This document shows positions 8,780-18,169 of a DNA stretch of 64,000 nucleotides, piece after piece. This DNA comes from CAJQQK01 sp049116495. GTDB taxonomy: Bacteria > Pseudomonadota > Alphaproteobacteria > Rhizobiales > Hyphomicrobiaceae. Each line of letters starts with the position of its first letter. Positions within the stretch are counted from its first letter, which is position 1. The position numbers and the translations under genes were made by a program. The DNA lies in the NCBI GenBank assembly GCA_049116495.1, contig JAGDYV010000007.1:1-64000 (forward strand). The letters run 5' to 3'. The notes below the pieces were generated by a model, which had not been told where the DNA came from, did not search any database, and worked only from the letters and a program-made list of their open reading frames with translations.

Positions 8780-9634
8780 ATGAAATTCGAAGGTACCAAA
8801 TCCTACGTTACCACACAGGATCTCACGGTCGCCGTGAACGCCGCCATAACACTGGAACGGCCGCTCCTGATCAAAGGTGAACCGGGCACAGGCAAAACCG
8901 TACTCGCGATGGAAGTTGCCAAGGCACTCGGCGTGCCGCTGCTCGAGTGGCATATCAAATCAACGACCAAGGCACAGCAGGGCCTCTATGAATACGATGC
9001 TGTCAGCCGCCTGCGCGACAGCCAGCTGGGCGATGAGCGCGTCAAGGACATATCGAATTACATCAAGCGCGGTCCGCTCTGGCACGCATTTACGATGGAC
9101 CAGCGACCGATTCTTCTCATTGACGAAATCGACAAGGCCGACATCGAATTTCCGAATGATCTGTTGCAAGAACTCGATCGCATGGAGTTCTTCGTCTACG
9201 AAACCGGCGAGACAATCAAAGCGTCACAACGCCCGATTGTGATCATCACATCAAACAACGAAAAAGAGCTGCCTGACGCGTTCCTGCGCCGTTGCTTCTT
9301 CCATTACATCAAGTTCCCCGAGCCGGACACCATGTCCGAGATCGTCGAGGTTCATTTCCCGGACCTCAAAGGCATGCTGGTGCGTGAAGCGATGAAGGTA
9401 TTCTACGACATGCGCGAGGTGCCGGGGCTCAAGAAAAAGCCTTCGACATCGGAACTGCTCGACTGGATCAAGCTGCTCCTCAATGAGGATATTACGCCTG
9501 AAATGTTGCGCGAGCAGGACCCCCGCAAGCTTATCCCGCCGCTACACGGTGCGCTGCTCAAGAATGAGCAAGACGTTCACCTGTTTGAGCGGTTGGCCTT
9601 TTTGGCACGCCAGAAACAGAATCAGCAGAAATAG
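8780..9634 (+). CDS. MoxR-family AAA+ ATPase
   Basis: A 284-residue cytoplasmic AAA+ ATPase of the MoxR/CoxD kind. Walker A is GEPGTGKT (about residues 34-41), Walker B is ILLIDEIDKAD, sensor 1 is VIITSNNEKELPDAFLRRC and the arginine finger region follows. MoxR proteins act as chaperones that activate or remodel partner proteins, usually with a VWA-domain partner encoded next door. No VWA gene is present on either side here; the next gene is YcjX-like. The ATG at 8780 follows GGGGCCGGA; upstream in-frame starts would add an unconserved 18-residue leader. Confidence 0.88.
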   Translation: MKFEGTKSYVTTQDLTVAVNAAITLERPLLIKGEPGTGKTVLAMEVAKALGVPLLEWHIKSTTKAQQGLYEYDAVSRLRDSQLGDERVKDISNYIKRGPLWHAFTMDQRPILLIDEIDKADIEFPNDLLQELDRMEFFVYETGETIKASQRPIVIITSNNEKELPDAFLRRCFFHYIKFPEPDTMSEIVEVHFPDLKGMLVREAMKVFYDMREVPGLKKKPSTSELLDWIKLLLNEDITPEMLREQDPRKLIPPLHGALLKNEQDVHLFERLAFLARQKQNQQK

Positions 9635-9772
9635 CGCCAAGTTGCACATGCCGGCCGCCAGATTTACCGAACAGACCTCCCGCGGACCGGCAATTCTTAT
9701 CGTATGACACGATCATCCTTGTGTTCGTCAGCCACACATCTCATCTGTTAGACGGCAGCAGAGGGTGGCTCA

Positions 9773-11227
9773 TTGGCGACGTTTCTCACAGATCTGACAG
9801 ATCAGACCGGCGATGCACTGCGCGCGGCGACTGCCTACGTCGATGATCTGACAACGCCGACACTACGCCTCGGAGTGACCGGTCTGTCGCGCGCCGGCAA
9901 GACCGTGTTCATCACTGCACTCGTGCGGACACTGACGTCTGGCGGTGCCGTACCCCCGATAAGTGTCCTGAACCTGCCCGGATTCCGGGCATTCCTGGAA
10001 CCACAACCGGACGATGACGTGCCGCGGTTTGGCTACGAAGAGCATCTGTCGTCGCTCACCGCCGCAACGGCCAAATGGCCTGACAGTACACGCCACATCA
10101 GCCAATTGCGCGTGACGATGGAGTGGGATGCGCACGATTGGCTGCGCCAAACAGCCGGCATCAGGCGCCGGCTGCATCTCGACATCATTGACTATCCCGG
10201 TGAATGGCTCGCCGATATCGGTCTCCTCGAACAAGATTTTGCAACGTGGTCGCAGCATGTTTCTGCGTTGGCCAAGAACGCTCCGGTCGGTCCGGCACGC
10301 GACGCCTGGCTCGCGTTTCAAAGTCGCATTGAGAGCGCAACAGAAGCGCCCGAGCAGGTGGCCCTTGAAGGGGCGCGCCTGTTCGGTGCCTATTTGCTCG
10401 AACAGAAGCAGGCGGGCCGATTGGCGCCCAGCGCCGGTCCTGGACGCTTCCTGATGCCTGGCGACTACCAAGGCTCGCCGCTACTGACCTTTTTTCCGAT
10501 GACAAACGACAATAGCGCGGTCCGCGCCCTGCTCATGCGGCGCTATGAAAGCTACAAGTCGAGCATCGTGCGGCCATTCTTTGAAAAACACTTCAGCCGC
10601 ATCGATCGCCAGATTGTCCTGGTTGACGTGCTTGGCGCCCTCAATCTCGGCCCCGCCGCCGTGATCGAAATGGAAAACGCTCTGGAACGCGCACTGAACG
10701 CCTTTCGGCCAGGCCGCGACAGTTGGCTGGGGCGCCTGCTCGGCCAACGCATCAACAGCATCCTGTTTGCTGCGTCGAAAGCTGATCATCTGCACCGGCG
10801 CAATCATCCGCGCTTGCAAGCCATTCTGGCAAAAGTCGTCGACCGGGCCCGCGCGCGCGCGAATGATGCCGGCGCGCGCATCTCATTTGCTGCGATTGCG
10901 GCGCTGCGCACAACCGAGGATGTTGAACGCGCAGCCGGCAGCGACGCGCCGGCGCTGGAGTGTGTCCGCGGCATTCCGTTAGATGGCGAAATGCTCAATG
11001 GCAAGCCACTCGATCCGACCAAATCGCTGACGGTCTTTCCCGGTGATCTCCCGGAAGACCCGATCGATGCTTTTGATGCGGACATCGTGGTGCCGGGCTC
11101 GCTGCGTTTTGTGCGCTTCCGACCACGACTAACGGCTTGCGAACCCGGACTCGATGCTGCGACGGCCTGGCCACATGTCGGTCTCGATCGCGCGGTCGCC
11201 TTTCTGTTGGGAGATCGGTTGAGATGA
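9773..11227 (+). CDS. YcjX-family GTPase-like protein (DUF463)
   Basis: A 484-residue protein with the P-loop GVTGLSRAGKTVFITALVR (about residues 33-51) and family segments such as LHLDIIDYPGEWLADIGLL and FFPMTNDNSAV. YcjX proteins are stress-linked nucleotide-binding proteins paired with the membrane protein YcjF; in enterobacteria the pair is under phage-shock control, while their biochemical role is unsettled. The start is TTG at 9773 with GAGGGTGG just upstream. Its stop overlaps the next ATG by 4 bp (ATGA), so the two genes are translationally coupled. Confidence 0.9.
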   Translation: MATFLTDLTDQTGDALRAATAYVDDLTTPTLRLGVTGLSRAGKTVFITALVRTLTSGGAVPPISVLNLPGFRAFLEPQPDDDVPRFGYEEHLSSLTAATAKWPDSTRHISQLRVTMEWDAHDWLRQTAGIRRRLHLDIIDYPGEWLADIGLLEQDFATWSQHVSALAKNAPVGPARDAWLAFQSRIESATEAPEQVALEGARLFGAYLLEQKQAGRLAPSAGPGRFLMPGDYQGSPLLTFFPMTNDNSAVRALLMRRYESYKSSIVRPFFEKHFSRIDRQIVLVDVLGALNLGPAAVIEMENALERALNAFRPGRDSWLGRLLGQRINSILFAASKADHLHRRNHPRLQAILAKVVDRARARANDAGARISFAAIAALRTTEDVERAAGSDAPALECVRGIPLDGEMLNGKPLDPTKSLTVFPGDLPEDPIDAFDADIVVPGSLRFVRFRPRLTACEPGLDAATAWPHVGLDRAVAFLLGDRLR

Positions 11228-12336
11228 GCAAGACACCTCCCCGTCGACCACAGATCTTCGATGCTGATGATCCCTCCGTTCGAGTCTCTGAGGGTTCGCG
11301 TGGGCCGGAGGCCGCTGAGGCGCCGTCCAAAGAACCACAAGCACAGCAACGATCCGGTGCCGGCGAAAGTACCTCTGCGCATGCAACCGCGACTGAGGAA
11401 GCAACGCCGTCTTCTCCAGCGGAACGCCCGCCGCGCTTTGGCTTCATGAGCACATTTATCGGTGCTGTGCTGGCGCTCTCGTCGTTGGCAATCGGGCTCT
11501 GGTTTTCACGGTTCGTGTCGATTGCCGTTGCTCGCGATGATTGGATCGGCTGGGCCGCCAAAGGTCTCGCGATCGTCATTGCTGCGATTATTGTTATCGT
11601 CATCCTGCGCGAAATCATTGGTTTCTTTCGGCTGGCGCGCCTCGGTCGGCTACGACGAGAAGCTGAGCAAGCGCTGGCAAGCGGTGATCTCAAAGCCGAG
11701 CAGAGGGTCGTGCGACGCATTAAAGGCCTGGCATCCGGACGGCCTTCCTATCGTTGGGCACTGGCAAAATTTCGCGATGCTGAGCGCCACCAGACGACGC
11801 CTGGTGCCCTGCTGACGCTGACGGATCAGGTCCTGTTGGGCGATGCCGACAAGGAGGCTCGCCGTGTCATCTATGAATCTGCGCGACGCGTCGCGGTCGT
11901 CACGGCAGTGGTGCCGATCGCGTTTATTGCGGTGCTCTTCGTGTTGTTCGAGAACATTCGCATGGTGCGGCGCCTCGCCGGGACCTATGGCGGCCGACCG
12001 GGCATGATCGGGGGCTCGCGCCTCTTAATGCGTGTCATTTTCCACATTGCGGCGACCGGTGCGATCGCGCTGACCGATGATCTGTTCGGGCAGTTCCTCG
12101 GCCAAGACATGATGCGCCGTCTCTCGGCCCGCCTCGGCGAAGGCGCCTTTAACGGGGCTTTGACCGCCCGCCTGGGTATTGTCGCGATCGAACTGTGCCG
12201 GCCCTGCCCTTACATCGCAGCCACACCGCTGCGCGCGCGTCACGTGGTCAGTGAGCTGTTTCCGGAGTTTAACGCCGGCGAACTGATCGGCCGGGCGGTC
12301 GGGCGCAAGCCGAAAGAGTCAAAGGACGAGAGCTAG
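11224..12336 (+). CDS. YcjF-like membrane protein (DUF697, TIGR01620)
   Basis: A 370-residue inner-membrane partner of YcjX. A proline- and glutamate-rich cytoplasmic N-terminus (1-75) precedes two membrane helices (FIGAVLALSSLAIGLWF and GLAIVIAAIIVIVILREIIG, about 80-130). A soluble region follows, then a DUF697-type C-terminal half with further hydrophobic segments (VAVVTAVVPIAFIAVLFVLF). It begins at the ATGA overlap with YcjX. Its stop codon overlaps the convergent PanE-like gene by 4 bp, so there is no room for an ordinary terminator between them. Confidence 0.85.
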   Translation: MSKTPPRRPQIFDADDPSVRVSEGSRGPEAAEAPSKEPQAQQRSGAGESTSAHATATEEATPSSPAERPPRFGFMSTFIGAVLALSSLAIGLWFSRFVSIAVARDDWIGWAAKGLAIVIAAIIVIVILREIIGFFRLARLGRLRREAEQALASGDLKAEQRVVRRIKGLASGRPSYRWALAKFRDAERHQTTPGALLTLTDQVLLGDADKEARRVIYESARRVAVVTAVVPIAFIAVLFVLFENIRMVRRLAGTYGGRPGMIGGSRLLMRVIFHIAATGAIALTDDLFGQFLGQDMMRRLSARLGEGAFNGALTARLGIVAIELCRPCPYIAATPLRARHVVSELFPEFNAGELIGRAVGRKPKESKDES

Positions 12337-13265
12337 GCAACCTTTGCCGGCGCGCCGTTTTCATAGGGCTTCAGGCAGGCATAAACCGTGCGATGATGCG
12401 GCGTCGGAACGGCGTACTCATCGCCCAACCGGGCGATCAGGCCGGAAAAACTTCCAACCTCCATGCGTTTTCCGTTGGCCAGGTCAAAATAGGCGGAAGC
12501 GTACATATCCGGCGAGAACGTATCCAGAAGCGCGAGCGAGCGTTCGATGATGTCCGGTGCAAGCGTGATGCCGCTTGCTTCCGCGACAGCAACGACCTCG
12601 GCCATCATCTCGGTGGCGAGGCGGCGCATATCCGGATCCGTGTAGACCACACCGACTGGCTGACGAATGAGTGCCGTCAGTCCCGCGTTGGTGGCAAGCA
12701 GGACATACTTTTCCCAAAGCGTGCGCTGGATGTTGTCGCTGATCTGGACGTCGAACCCGGCTTTTATTCCGGCCTCGGCAAATGTCTTCGTCATCGGATG
12801 ATTGCCACCGGACAATTCCCCGAGCACAAGCCTGTTGGGGCCCTTGCGATACTCGACAAGCCCCGGTCCGCGGATCGTTGCGCTGTCGTAGGCGGCACCG
12901 CCGAGCACATGGCCCTTGCCAAGGATCGCTGCAATGCGGGACGGGCCATCTACACCGTTCATCAGCGAAACCACGAGCGTTTCGTCACCAACGATCGGCC
13001 TGATAAGCTCGGCAGCTTCCTCGGCGTCGTAAAGCTTGACGCAGAACAGGACGACATCCACTGGATCAATCCCGACGGGGTTGTCTGTCGCGCGCGTCGG
13101 ATGGACACGAATTTCACCATCCGGGCCGTGCAGCCTGAGGCCATCTTTTTGCATCGCAGAAAGATGCGCGCCGCGCGCGATAAAGGTCACATCCTGTCCC
13201 GTGACTGCGAGCTTGCCGCCATAAAAGCCGCCCATGCCACCGGTTCCCATCACTGCAATTCGCAT
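12333..13265 (-). CDS. Ketopantoate reductase-like protein (PanE/ApbA family)
   Basis: A 310-residue NADPH-dependent reductase. The Rossmann motif GTGGMGGFYGG is at residues 7-17. The C-terminal helical domain carries the conserved catalytic Lys in LWEKYVLLATNAGLTALIR and the second family motif. PanE reduces 2-dehydropantoate to pantoate for coenzyme A synthesis, but alphaproteobacterial genomes often encode several family members with other substrates. A second one lies at 30511-31593, and no pan gene is nearby, so the substrate is open. It stands alone on its strand and faces the GMC oxidoreductase across a 268-bp spacer. Confidence 0.85.
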   Translation of the reverse strand: MRIAVMGTGGMGGFYGGKLAVTGQDVTFIARGAHLSAMQKDGLRLHGPDGEIRVHPTRATDNPVGIDPVDVVLFCVKLYDAEEAAELIRPIVGDETLVVSLMNGVDGPSRIAAILGKGHVLGGAAYDSATIRGPGLVEYRKGPNRLVLGELSGGNHPMTKTFAEAGIKAGFDVQISDNIQRTLWEKYVLLATNAGLTALIRQPVGVVYTDPDMRRLATEMMAEVVAVAEASGITLAPDIIERSLALLDTFSPDMYASAYFDLANGKRMEVGSFSGLIARLGDEYAVPTPHHRTVYACLKPYENGAPAKVA

Positions 13266-13533
13266 GGCGCTACTCCGCTTTCAATCTTGGTTCTGAGCTT
13301 CGTGACTTTGTACATCAGCGCCGCCGCGATAACGAGCTTCTCGGTCGATAAAATCTACTTGATGGCCTGCCGGATGCGGTTATTCCTGGTTTGATGGACA
13401 TCTAGGCAAACTAATCTAGGTTGCCCACAAATCCCGTATGCCGGGGCGCCAACGGGGCCATTAACCCCGTCCGGTTGCGGTCCTGCGCTAACGATGCGCC
13501 AGAGCGCTAAACTGCTCATTCGAGGAAACAATC
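13266..13533. promoter_or_regulatory. Divergent spacer with hairpin and direct repeats
   Basis: Between the PanE-like gene and the GMC oxidoreductase. Two ATCTAGG direct repeats at 13400-13406 and 13414-13420 (14-bp period) could be a regulator site. A perfect hairpin, ACGGGG (13452-13457) and CCCCGT (13465-13470) with a 7-nt loop, lies about 64 bp before the GMC start and would be in its leader RNA. Function is inferred from position only. Confidence 0.3.
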
Positions 13534-15171
13534 GTGCAGACGTTTGATTACATTATCGTGGGTGCCGGTTCAGCCGGATGCATTCTTGCAAACCGGCTCT
13601 CTGAAGATCCGGGCACCAGTGTCTGCCTGCTTGAAGCCGGCGGCCGCGATGTTCATCCCTACGTTCACGTGCCAGCCGGCTTCATTAAGACGTTCTATGA
13701 TCCGTCGGTCAATTGGAACTACGAAATGGAGCCGAGCGAATGGACCGGTGGGCGCCGCATCCATGCACCACGCGGCAAGACGCTCGGCGGTTCCTCCTCG
13801 ATCAATGGTCACATTTACAATCGCGGCCAGCGCCATGACTTCGATACGTGGGGCCAGTTCGGCAACCGCGGTTGGAGTTACGCCGATGTCGTCCCCTACT
13901 TCCAACGCAATGAGAAGCGGATTGGCGACGGCGAGGACACCCTGCGTGGGCGCGATGGCAATGTGCTCGTCACCGATCTCGAGTGGCGCCACCCGCTGTG
14001 TGACGCTTTCATCGAAGGTGCAGTGCAGCACGGCATCCCACGCAACCCCGACTACAACGGTGCGCGCCAGGACGGCGTCTCCTACGTCCAGCGTACGATC
14101 CAGAACGGCCGCCGCGTTTCAACCGCGACCGCCTATCTCAATCCGGCCCGGAAGCGACCCAATCTCACCGTCATGACGCGCGCGCACACCAGCGAAATCG
14201 TCCTTGAAGGCAAAAAAGCGGTCGGCGTTCGCTATCTCAAAGGCGGGCGCGGCGGCACGCCGTCTGAGGTGCGCGCCGGGCGCGAAGTCATCCTGTCGAG
14301 CGGCACCTATAACTCACCGATGTTGCTTCAGCTGTCGGGCATCGGTCCCGGCGACGTGCTGCGCGATCTCGGCATCGACGTGCGCCACGAACTCAAGGGC
14401 GTCGGCGAAAACCTGCGCGATCACTACGCGCCAAGGTTCGCCGGCCGCGTCAAGAACATTGAAACGATCAATGAGATGACCCACGGCCCGAAATTGGCGC
14501 GTGAGGTGCTCAAGTACATGTTCACGCGCAAAGGCGTGTTGTCCCTTTCACCCACACTCGTCTATTTGTTCTGGCACTCCGGTGAGAGCGCGGACAGCTC
14601 CGATATCCAGGTGTCGTTCACTCCGGCAAGCTACAACGAAGGCATCCAGGGCCAACTCGAAAGAGAGCCCGGCATGACGGTCGCTTCCTGGCAGCAACGT
14701 CCAGAAAGCAAAGGTTACGTGCGCGCGCGCTCCCGTGATCCGTTCGACAAGCCGATTATCCAGCCCAACTATCTGTCAGAAGAGAGCGACCGGCGCACAC
14801 TGCTCGGCGGCATGAAGCTCGCGCGCAAACTGCTGCATTCGGAACCGCTCCAACCCTATCTCGACTACGAGGCGTTCCCAGGTCCCAACGTACAGACTGA
14901 CGATGAACTCCTCGGCGCTGCAAAACAACGTGGGACGACAACCTTCCATCCATCGGGCACCTGCCGCATGGGGCCAGACAATGACCCGACGGCGGTCGTC
15001 GATGACCAGCTGAGAGTACGCGGCCTCGAGGGCTTGCGCGTGATCGATGCCTCGATCATGCCAACGATGCTGTCAGCCAACCTCAACGCGGCAACGATGA
15101 TGATCGGGGAAAAAGGCGCGGATCTCGTCCGCGGACGCGATGCACCGGAAGCCCCCGTCCTCCACGATTGA
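13534..15171 (+). CDS. GMC-family FAD oxidoreductase (choline dehydrogenase-like)
   Basis: A 545-residue flavoprotein. The FAD-binding motif YIIVGAGSAGCILANRLSE is at residues 5-23. The GMC signature 1 region is GKTLGGSSSINGHIYNRG and signature 2 is SSGTYNSPMLLQLSGIGP. The C-terminal catalytic part has FHPSGTCRMG, with the active-site His, and DASIMPTMLSANLNAATMMI. GMC enzymes oxidise alcohols to aldehydes; the substrate cannot be read from sequence. The GTG start has CGAGGAAAC upstream. The cupin gene begins 28 bp downstream and is probably in the same transcript. Confidence 0.92.
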   Translation: MQTFDYIIVGAGSAGCILANRLSEDPGTSVCLLEAGGRDVHPYVHVPAGFIKTFYDPSVNWNYEMEPSEWTGGRRIHAPRGKTLGGSSSINGHIYNRGQRHDFDTWGQFGNRGWSYADVVPYFQRNEKRIGDGEDTLRGRDGNVLVTDLEWRHPLCDAFIEGAVQHGIPRNPDYNGARQDGVSYVQRTIQNGRRVSTATAYLNPARKRPNLTVMTRAHTSEIVLEGKKAVGVRYLKGGRGGTPSEVRAGREVILSSGTYNSPMLLQLSGIGPGDVLRDLGIDVRHELKGVGENLRDHYAPRFAGRVKNIETINEMTHGPKLAREVLKYMFTRKGVLSLSPTLVYLFWHSGESADSSDIQVSFTPASYNEGIQGQLEREPGMTVASWQQRPESKGYVRARSRDPFDKPIIQPNYLSEESDRRTLLGGMKLARKLLHSEPLQPYLDYEAFPGPNVQTDDELLGAAKQRGTTTFHPSGTCRMGPDNDPTAVVDDQLRVRGLEGLRVIDASIMPTMLSANLNAATMMIGEKGADLVRGRDAPEAPVLHD

Positions 15172-15199
15172 CCCGTTGGCAAAAGTGAAAGCGATCGAG

Positions 15200-15592
15200 A
15201 TGAACGTGCATCCAGGATTTGGGGACTTCAACAAGGCACACCAAGAATTCTTCGACGCCCTCGACGAAACTGGCTGGCAGGCCGTGCCCGGTTACGACGG
15301 CGTCGAGCAAAAGCACCTCTCGGGCGCGTTCGATCATGGCGCGCGCTCCGGCGCGGTGACGCGGTTATCACGCTGGCGCGCCGGGGCCTGTGTCGCGACA
15401 CCGCTGACGCACGAGTTTTGCGAGGAGGTCTTTCTGGTTTCCGGCAGCCTTTCGATTGGCACGCCAGAGCACGAAGAGCGCAAGTTGCCCGTCGGCAGCT
15501 ATGCGGTCCGGCCAGCCGGCGTGGCGCACGGTCCGTTCTTCAGCGAGGATGGTTGTTTGCTGATCGAGTTCCTCTACTACGCGCCAAAGTGA
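15200..15592 (+). CDS. Cupin-domain protein
   Basis: A 130-residue single-domain cupin. The central barrel is visible from LTHEFCEEVFLVSGSLSIGT to LPVGSYAVRPAGVAHGPFFS, containing the usual G-(X)n-H metal-site region, though the first motif has E and only scattered His. Such small cupins can be sugar or aromatic-acid binding enzymes or simple sensors. I chose the ATG at 15200 because homologous-looking sequence starts at NVHPGFGDFNKAH; an ATG at 15140 would overlap the GMC gene and add a proline-rich leader. Its last 16 bp overlap the convergent hydroxylase gene. Confidence 0.75.
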   Translation: MNVHPGFGDFNKAHQEFFDALDETGWQAVPGYDGVEQKHLSGAFDHGARSGAVTRLSRWRAGACVATPLTHEFCEEVFLVSGSLSIGTPEHEERKLPVGSYAVRPAGVAHGPFFSEDGCLLIEFLYYAPK

Positions 15593-17082
15593 GCGACGTC
15601 CTGAACCGCCGCATGGAGCGCGCGCAAGCCAGATGCGTCCTGAGCCGTACCAAGAATGTAGCGATCCGGGCGGATCAACACCGCCTTCGCCGGAAGCGAC
15701 GCAAGATAATCGACGCCAACGGACGTCTCATCGGCCTGAACGAGGTGCACGCCTGATTTCGCGAAGGTATCCCCCGTCATGCCGGCTGCGCTCAGAAGCG
15801 CCGTGTCGCTAAGCAGTTGAAAGCTGTATCCGGCGACGTCATCGAGACGCGCGCCGCTCAATAGTTGCAACTGCGGCGCCAGCGTGCCGCAATGGTCGCG
15901 ATCTCCTGCCGCAAATCCTGGTCCCAGCCGTGGCGCGATCGACGACATTTTTGCACTGCCATCGGGCTGCCGGAAACCGGCTTCCAATGCCTGCTTGGGA
16001 TCATCCTGATTGATCAGCCGGCCCAGCTTCAACGCAGTCTCGACATATGCACGCACATGCGCATGACGCTCCGACTGGTAGCTGTCGAGCATTTCGTCGT
16101 CGATGCCATGGCGCACGCAGTGCGCAAGTTTCCAGGCGAGGTTGGCGGCATCGCGCATTCCGGCACACAAGCCCTGCCCCATGAACGGCGGTGTTTGATG
16201 CGCAGCGTCGCCCGCGATCAGCACCCGCCCCTGACGCCAACGCGTGGCAATCACGGAATGGAACGTATAGACGGCAGCGCGTTCGAGGTCCGCCTCTGCC
16301 GGGGTCAGCCAGCGCTCGAGCAAACGCCAGGTGCCCTCGGGCGTCACCACCTCGTCGCTCTCCTCCTCCGGCCGCACCGTAATTTCCCAGCGCCGTCGAT
16401 TGCCGGTGCCGCGCACATAAGTCGCCGGACGAGTCGCGTCGCAATGCTGGATCGAGAAGTCGCCAAGCTCCGGCTTCGGTTGCTTGAGCAGCGCATCGAC
16501 GACCAACCAACGCTCATGGAACCCGTAATCCTCGATCCCGGAGCCAATAACGTCACGCACGAACGAGCGTGCACCGTCACAGCCGACCACATACTTCGCG
16601 GTGACAGTGCGCTGTTGCCCGGTTGCCAAATTGTCAAATGCCAGTGCCGCGCATTGGCCATCATCCTCAACAGCCGTGACGTTGCAACGGGTTGCGACCT
16701 TGACGCAGTCGAAACGCCCCAATGCCTGGCGCAGTAGGCGTTCAAGATCCGGCTGATGAAACCGATAACTCGGGTGCCATCCCTGGGCGCTCACCTCAGG
16801 CGGGCGCGGCCAGTCGAGCAGGAGCCTGCCGTCGGCATCCACGAACCGCATCCCCGGGTTGACGTGGACGTATTTTGCCATCTCGTCAGCAATGCCAACG
16901 GTCTGTAGTACGCGCATGATCTCGTCATCGAAATGGACGGCGCGCGGCAGATGATAGGCCGGACCTTCGCGATCGAGGATCAGCGTCGTGATACCCAAAA
17001 GGCCGAGCAGGTTCGCAAGGCAGGCCCCGACCGGGCCGTAACCGACAATCGCGACGTCGTAATCCTGAGCCTGCGGTGTCAC
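15577..17082 (-). CDS. MhpA-like FAD-dependent aromatic hydroxylase
   Basis: A 501-residue flavin monooxygenase closest in motif to 3-(3-hydroxyphenyl)propionate hydroxylase (MhpA). It shows the N-terminal FAD motif VAIVGYGPVGACLANLLG, the conserved YVVGCDGARSFVR (DG motif), and VLIAGDAAHQTPPFMGQGLC (GD motif). MhpA-type enzymes add a second ring hydroxyl to give a catechol, the substrate of the ring-cleaving dioxygenase encoded 6 bp upstream. The GTG start and its AGG-containing RBS lie at the 3' end of that dioxygenase gene. It is the last gene of the leftward transport and catabolism unit. The exact substrate is not readable. Confidence 0.88.
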   Translation of the reverse strand: MTPQAQDYDVAIVGYGPVGACLANLLGLLGITTLILDREGPAYHLPRAVHFDDEIMRVLQTVGIADEMAKYVHVNPGMRFVDADGRLLLDWPRPPEVSAQGWHPSYRFHQPDLERLLRQALGRFDCVKVATRCNVTAVEDDGQCAALAFDNLATGQQRTVTAKYVVGCDGARSFVRDVIGSGIEDYGFHERWLVVDALLKQPKPELGDFSIQHCDATRPATYVRGTGNRRRWEITVRPEEESDEVVTPEGTWRLLERWLTPAEADLERAAVYTFHSVIATRWRQGRVLIAGDAAHQTPPFMGQGLCAGMRDAANLAWKLAHCVRHGIDDEMLDSYQSERHAHVRAYVETALKLGRLINQDDPKQALEAGFRQPDGSAKMSSIAPRLGPGFAAGDRDHCGTLAPQLQLLSGARLDDVAGYSFQLLSDTALLSAAGMTGDTFAKSGVHLVQADETSVGVDYLASLPAKAVLIRPDRYILGTAQDASGLRALHAAVQDVAHFGA

Positions 17083-17088
17083 GCCGTT

Positions 17089-18084
17089 CTAACCTGTTGG
17101 GCCTGTTTGGCCTGTTTGGCGCACCAACTCGCCGAACAGCCACGGGCATTCGGCTGCGGGCGGCGCACGTTGGCCGCGCCGTGCCGCGTCAAGGCGCATG
17201 TCGCGCATCCGTGCCCGCGGTTTCTCGGGCAGATAGAGCCGCTCATGACCCCAAAAGCTCGGGCCGTCGAACGTCTCGTGCGGCTCCCAGGTATCCGGAT
17301 CGATGACCCGGCCGCCCCAACCATTTTCAACAAAGAATCCGGACGGCGAATGCGCGTAGAACGATGTCATGAAATCGTTGGTATGCCGACCGAGCGTATA
17401 GGCGAGACGGCCGTCTTCCAGGCCGGCCAGATCATAGCCCTGCCCGACGTCGTCCAGGTTTTGATACTCGACCATGAAGTGATGAAAACCGGCCTGACCA
17501 CTGCCCACCATTGCAAAGCTGTGATGCCGACCGTTGACGTGGAAGAAATACAATGGATACGGCGTCAGGCCATAATCGCTGACCCGAAAGCCGAGTATAT
17601 CGCGGTAGAACGGCAGCATGGCATCGATGTTGTCGGCATGGATCACGGCATGCCCCATCCCGAGGGGGCCGGTCTTAAAGCCGTCAATGGGACGCCCCGG
17701 CTCAAACGGGTCCGTTGCGATCATCGGGCCGTGAAACAGCTCAAGCCTGTGACCTGCCGGATCCTCGCACACGATCAGTTCGCCAACGAACCGCCGATCC
17801 GCCAATTCGCGCGCGCCCGCAGTCACGGCAACTCCGGCTGCCTCCAGGCGCGCGGCATACAGTTGCAGATCGTCCTTGGTTTCGACTTCCCAACCCATGA
17901 ATGCCAGCGTTTCGCCAGGTTCATTCGAGACGACGAGGCGCTGCCGGCGATCATCCATACGAAAGGCGAGTGATTGCCCTGCCCGATCGACTTCCTGCAT
18001 GCCGAGCAGCCGCCCGGCAAAACCCGACCAATCATCGAGCTTGTCAGAGCACACCCCGAGGTATCCAAGAGCGCAAATCGCCAT
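17089..18084 (-). CDS. Type I extradiol ring-cleavage dioxygenase (VOC fold, BphC-like)
   Basis: A 331-residue two-domain VOC protein. In the C-terminal domain the three expected iron ligands are visible: His in LGMGHAVIHADN, His in GFHHFMVEYQ and Glu in SPSGFFVENGWGG. This is the BphC/HsaC pattern, so it should cleave a catechol ring meta to the hydroxyls. The last 20 residues (to TGQTGPTG) are encoded by an imperfect 9-bp tandem repeat and look dispensable. Upstream MhpA partner and downstream importer suggest an aromatic acid pathway. No C-C hydrolase gene is present in the window. Confidence 0.88.
   Translation of the reverse strand: MAICALGYLGVCSDKLDDWSGFAGRLLGMQEVDRAGQSLAFRMDDRRQRLVVSNEPGETLAFMGWEVETKDDLQLYAARLEAAGVAVTAGARELADRRFVGELIVCEDPAGHRLELFHGPMIATDPFEPGRPIDGFKTGPLGMGHAVIHADNIDAMLPFYRDILGFRVSDYGLTPYPLYFFHVNGRHHSFAMVGSGQAGFHHFMVEYQNLDDVGQGYDLAGLEDGRLAYTLGRHTNDFMTSFYAHSPSGFFVENGWGGRVIDPDTWEPHETFDGPSFWGHERLYLPEKPRARMRDMRLDAARRGQRAPPAAECPWLFGELVRQTGQTGPTG
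17093..17119. repeat. Short 9-bp tandem repeat at the dioxygenase 3' end
   Basis: Three units of CCTGTTKGG (CCTGTTGGG, CCTGTTTGG, CCTGTTTGG) in a row, encoding the final Q-T-G-type residues of the extradiol dioxygenase. The unit is in frame, so copy-number change would lengthen or shorten the C-terminus. It also lies just before the hydroxylase start and contributes to its RBS region. Confidence 0.6.
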
Positions 18085-18169
18085 GGCGACATTTTTGCCT
18101 ATTCAACGGCGTGATGTCCAGTCGGACCGGTTCCGAGTGCCGTCCAACCGATCACCGAGCTGCGAACGT

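Noticed and set aside
12393..13394. 333-codon plus-strand frame opposite the PanE-like gene
   Set aside because: Shadow of a gene with intact Rossmann and catalytic motifs.
16933..17973. 346-codon plus-strand frame opposite the dioxygenase and hydroxylase
   Set aside because: Runs over two real genes with catalytic residues in place; composition is His/Arg/Cys-rich and not protein-like.
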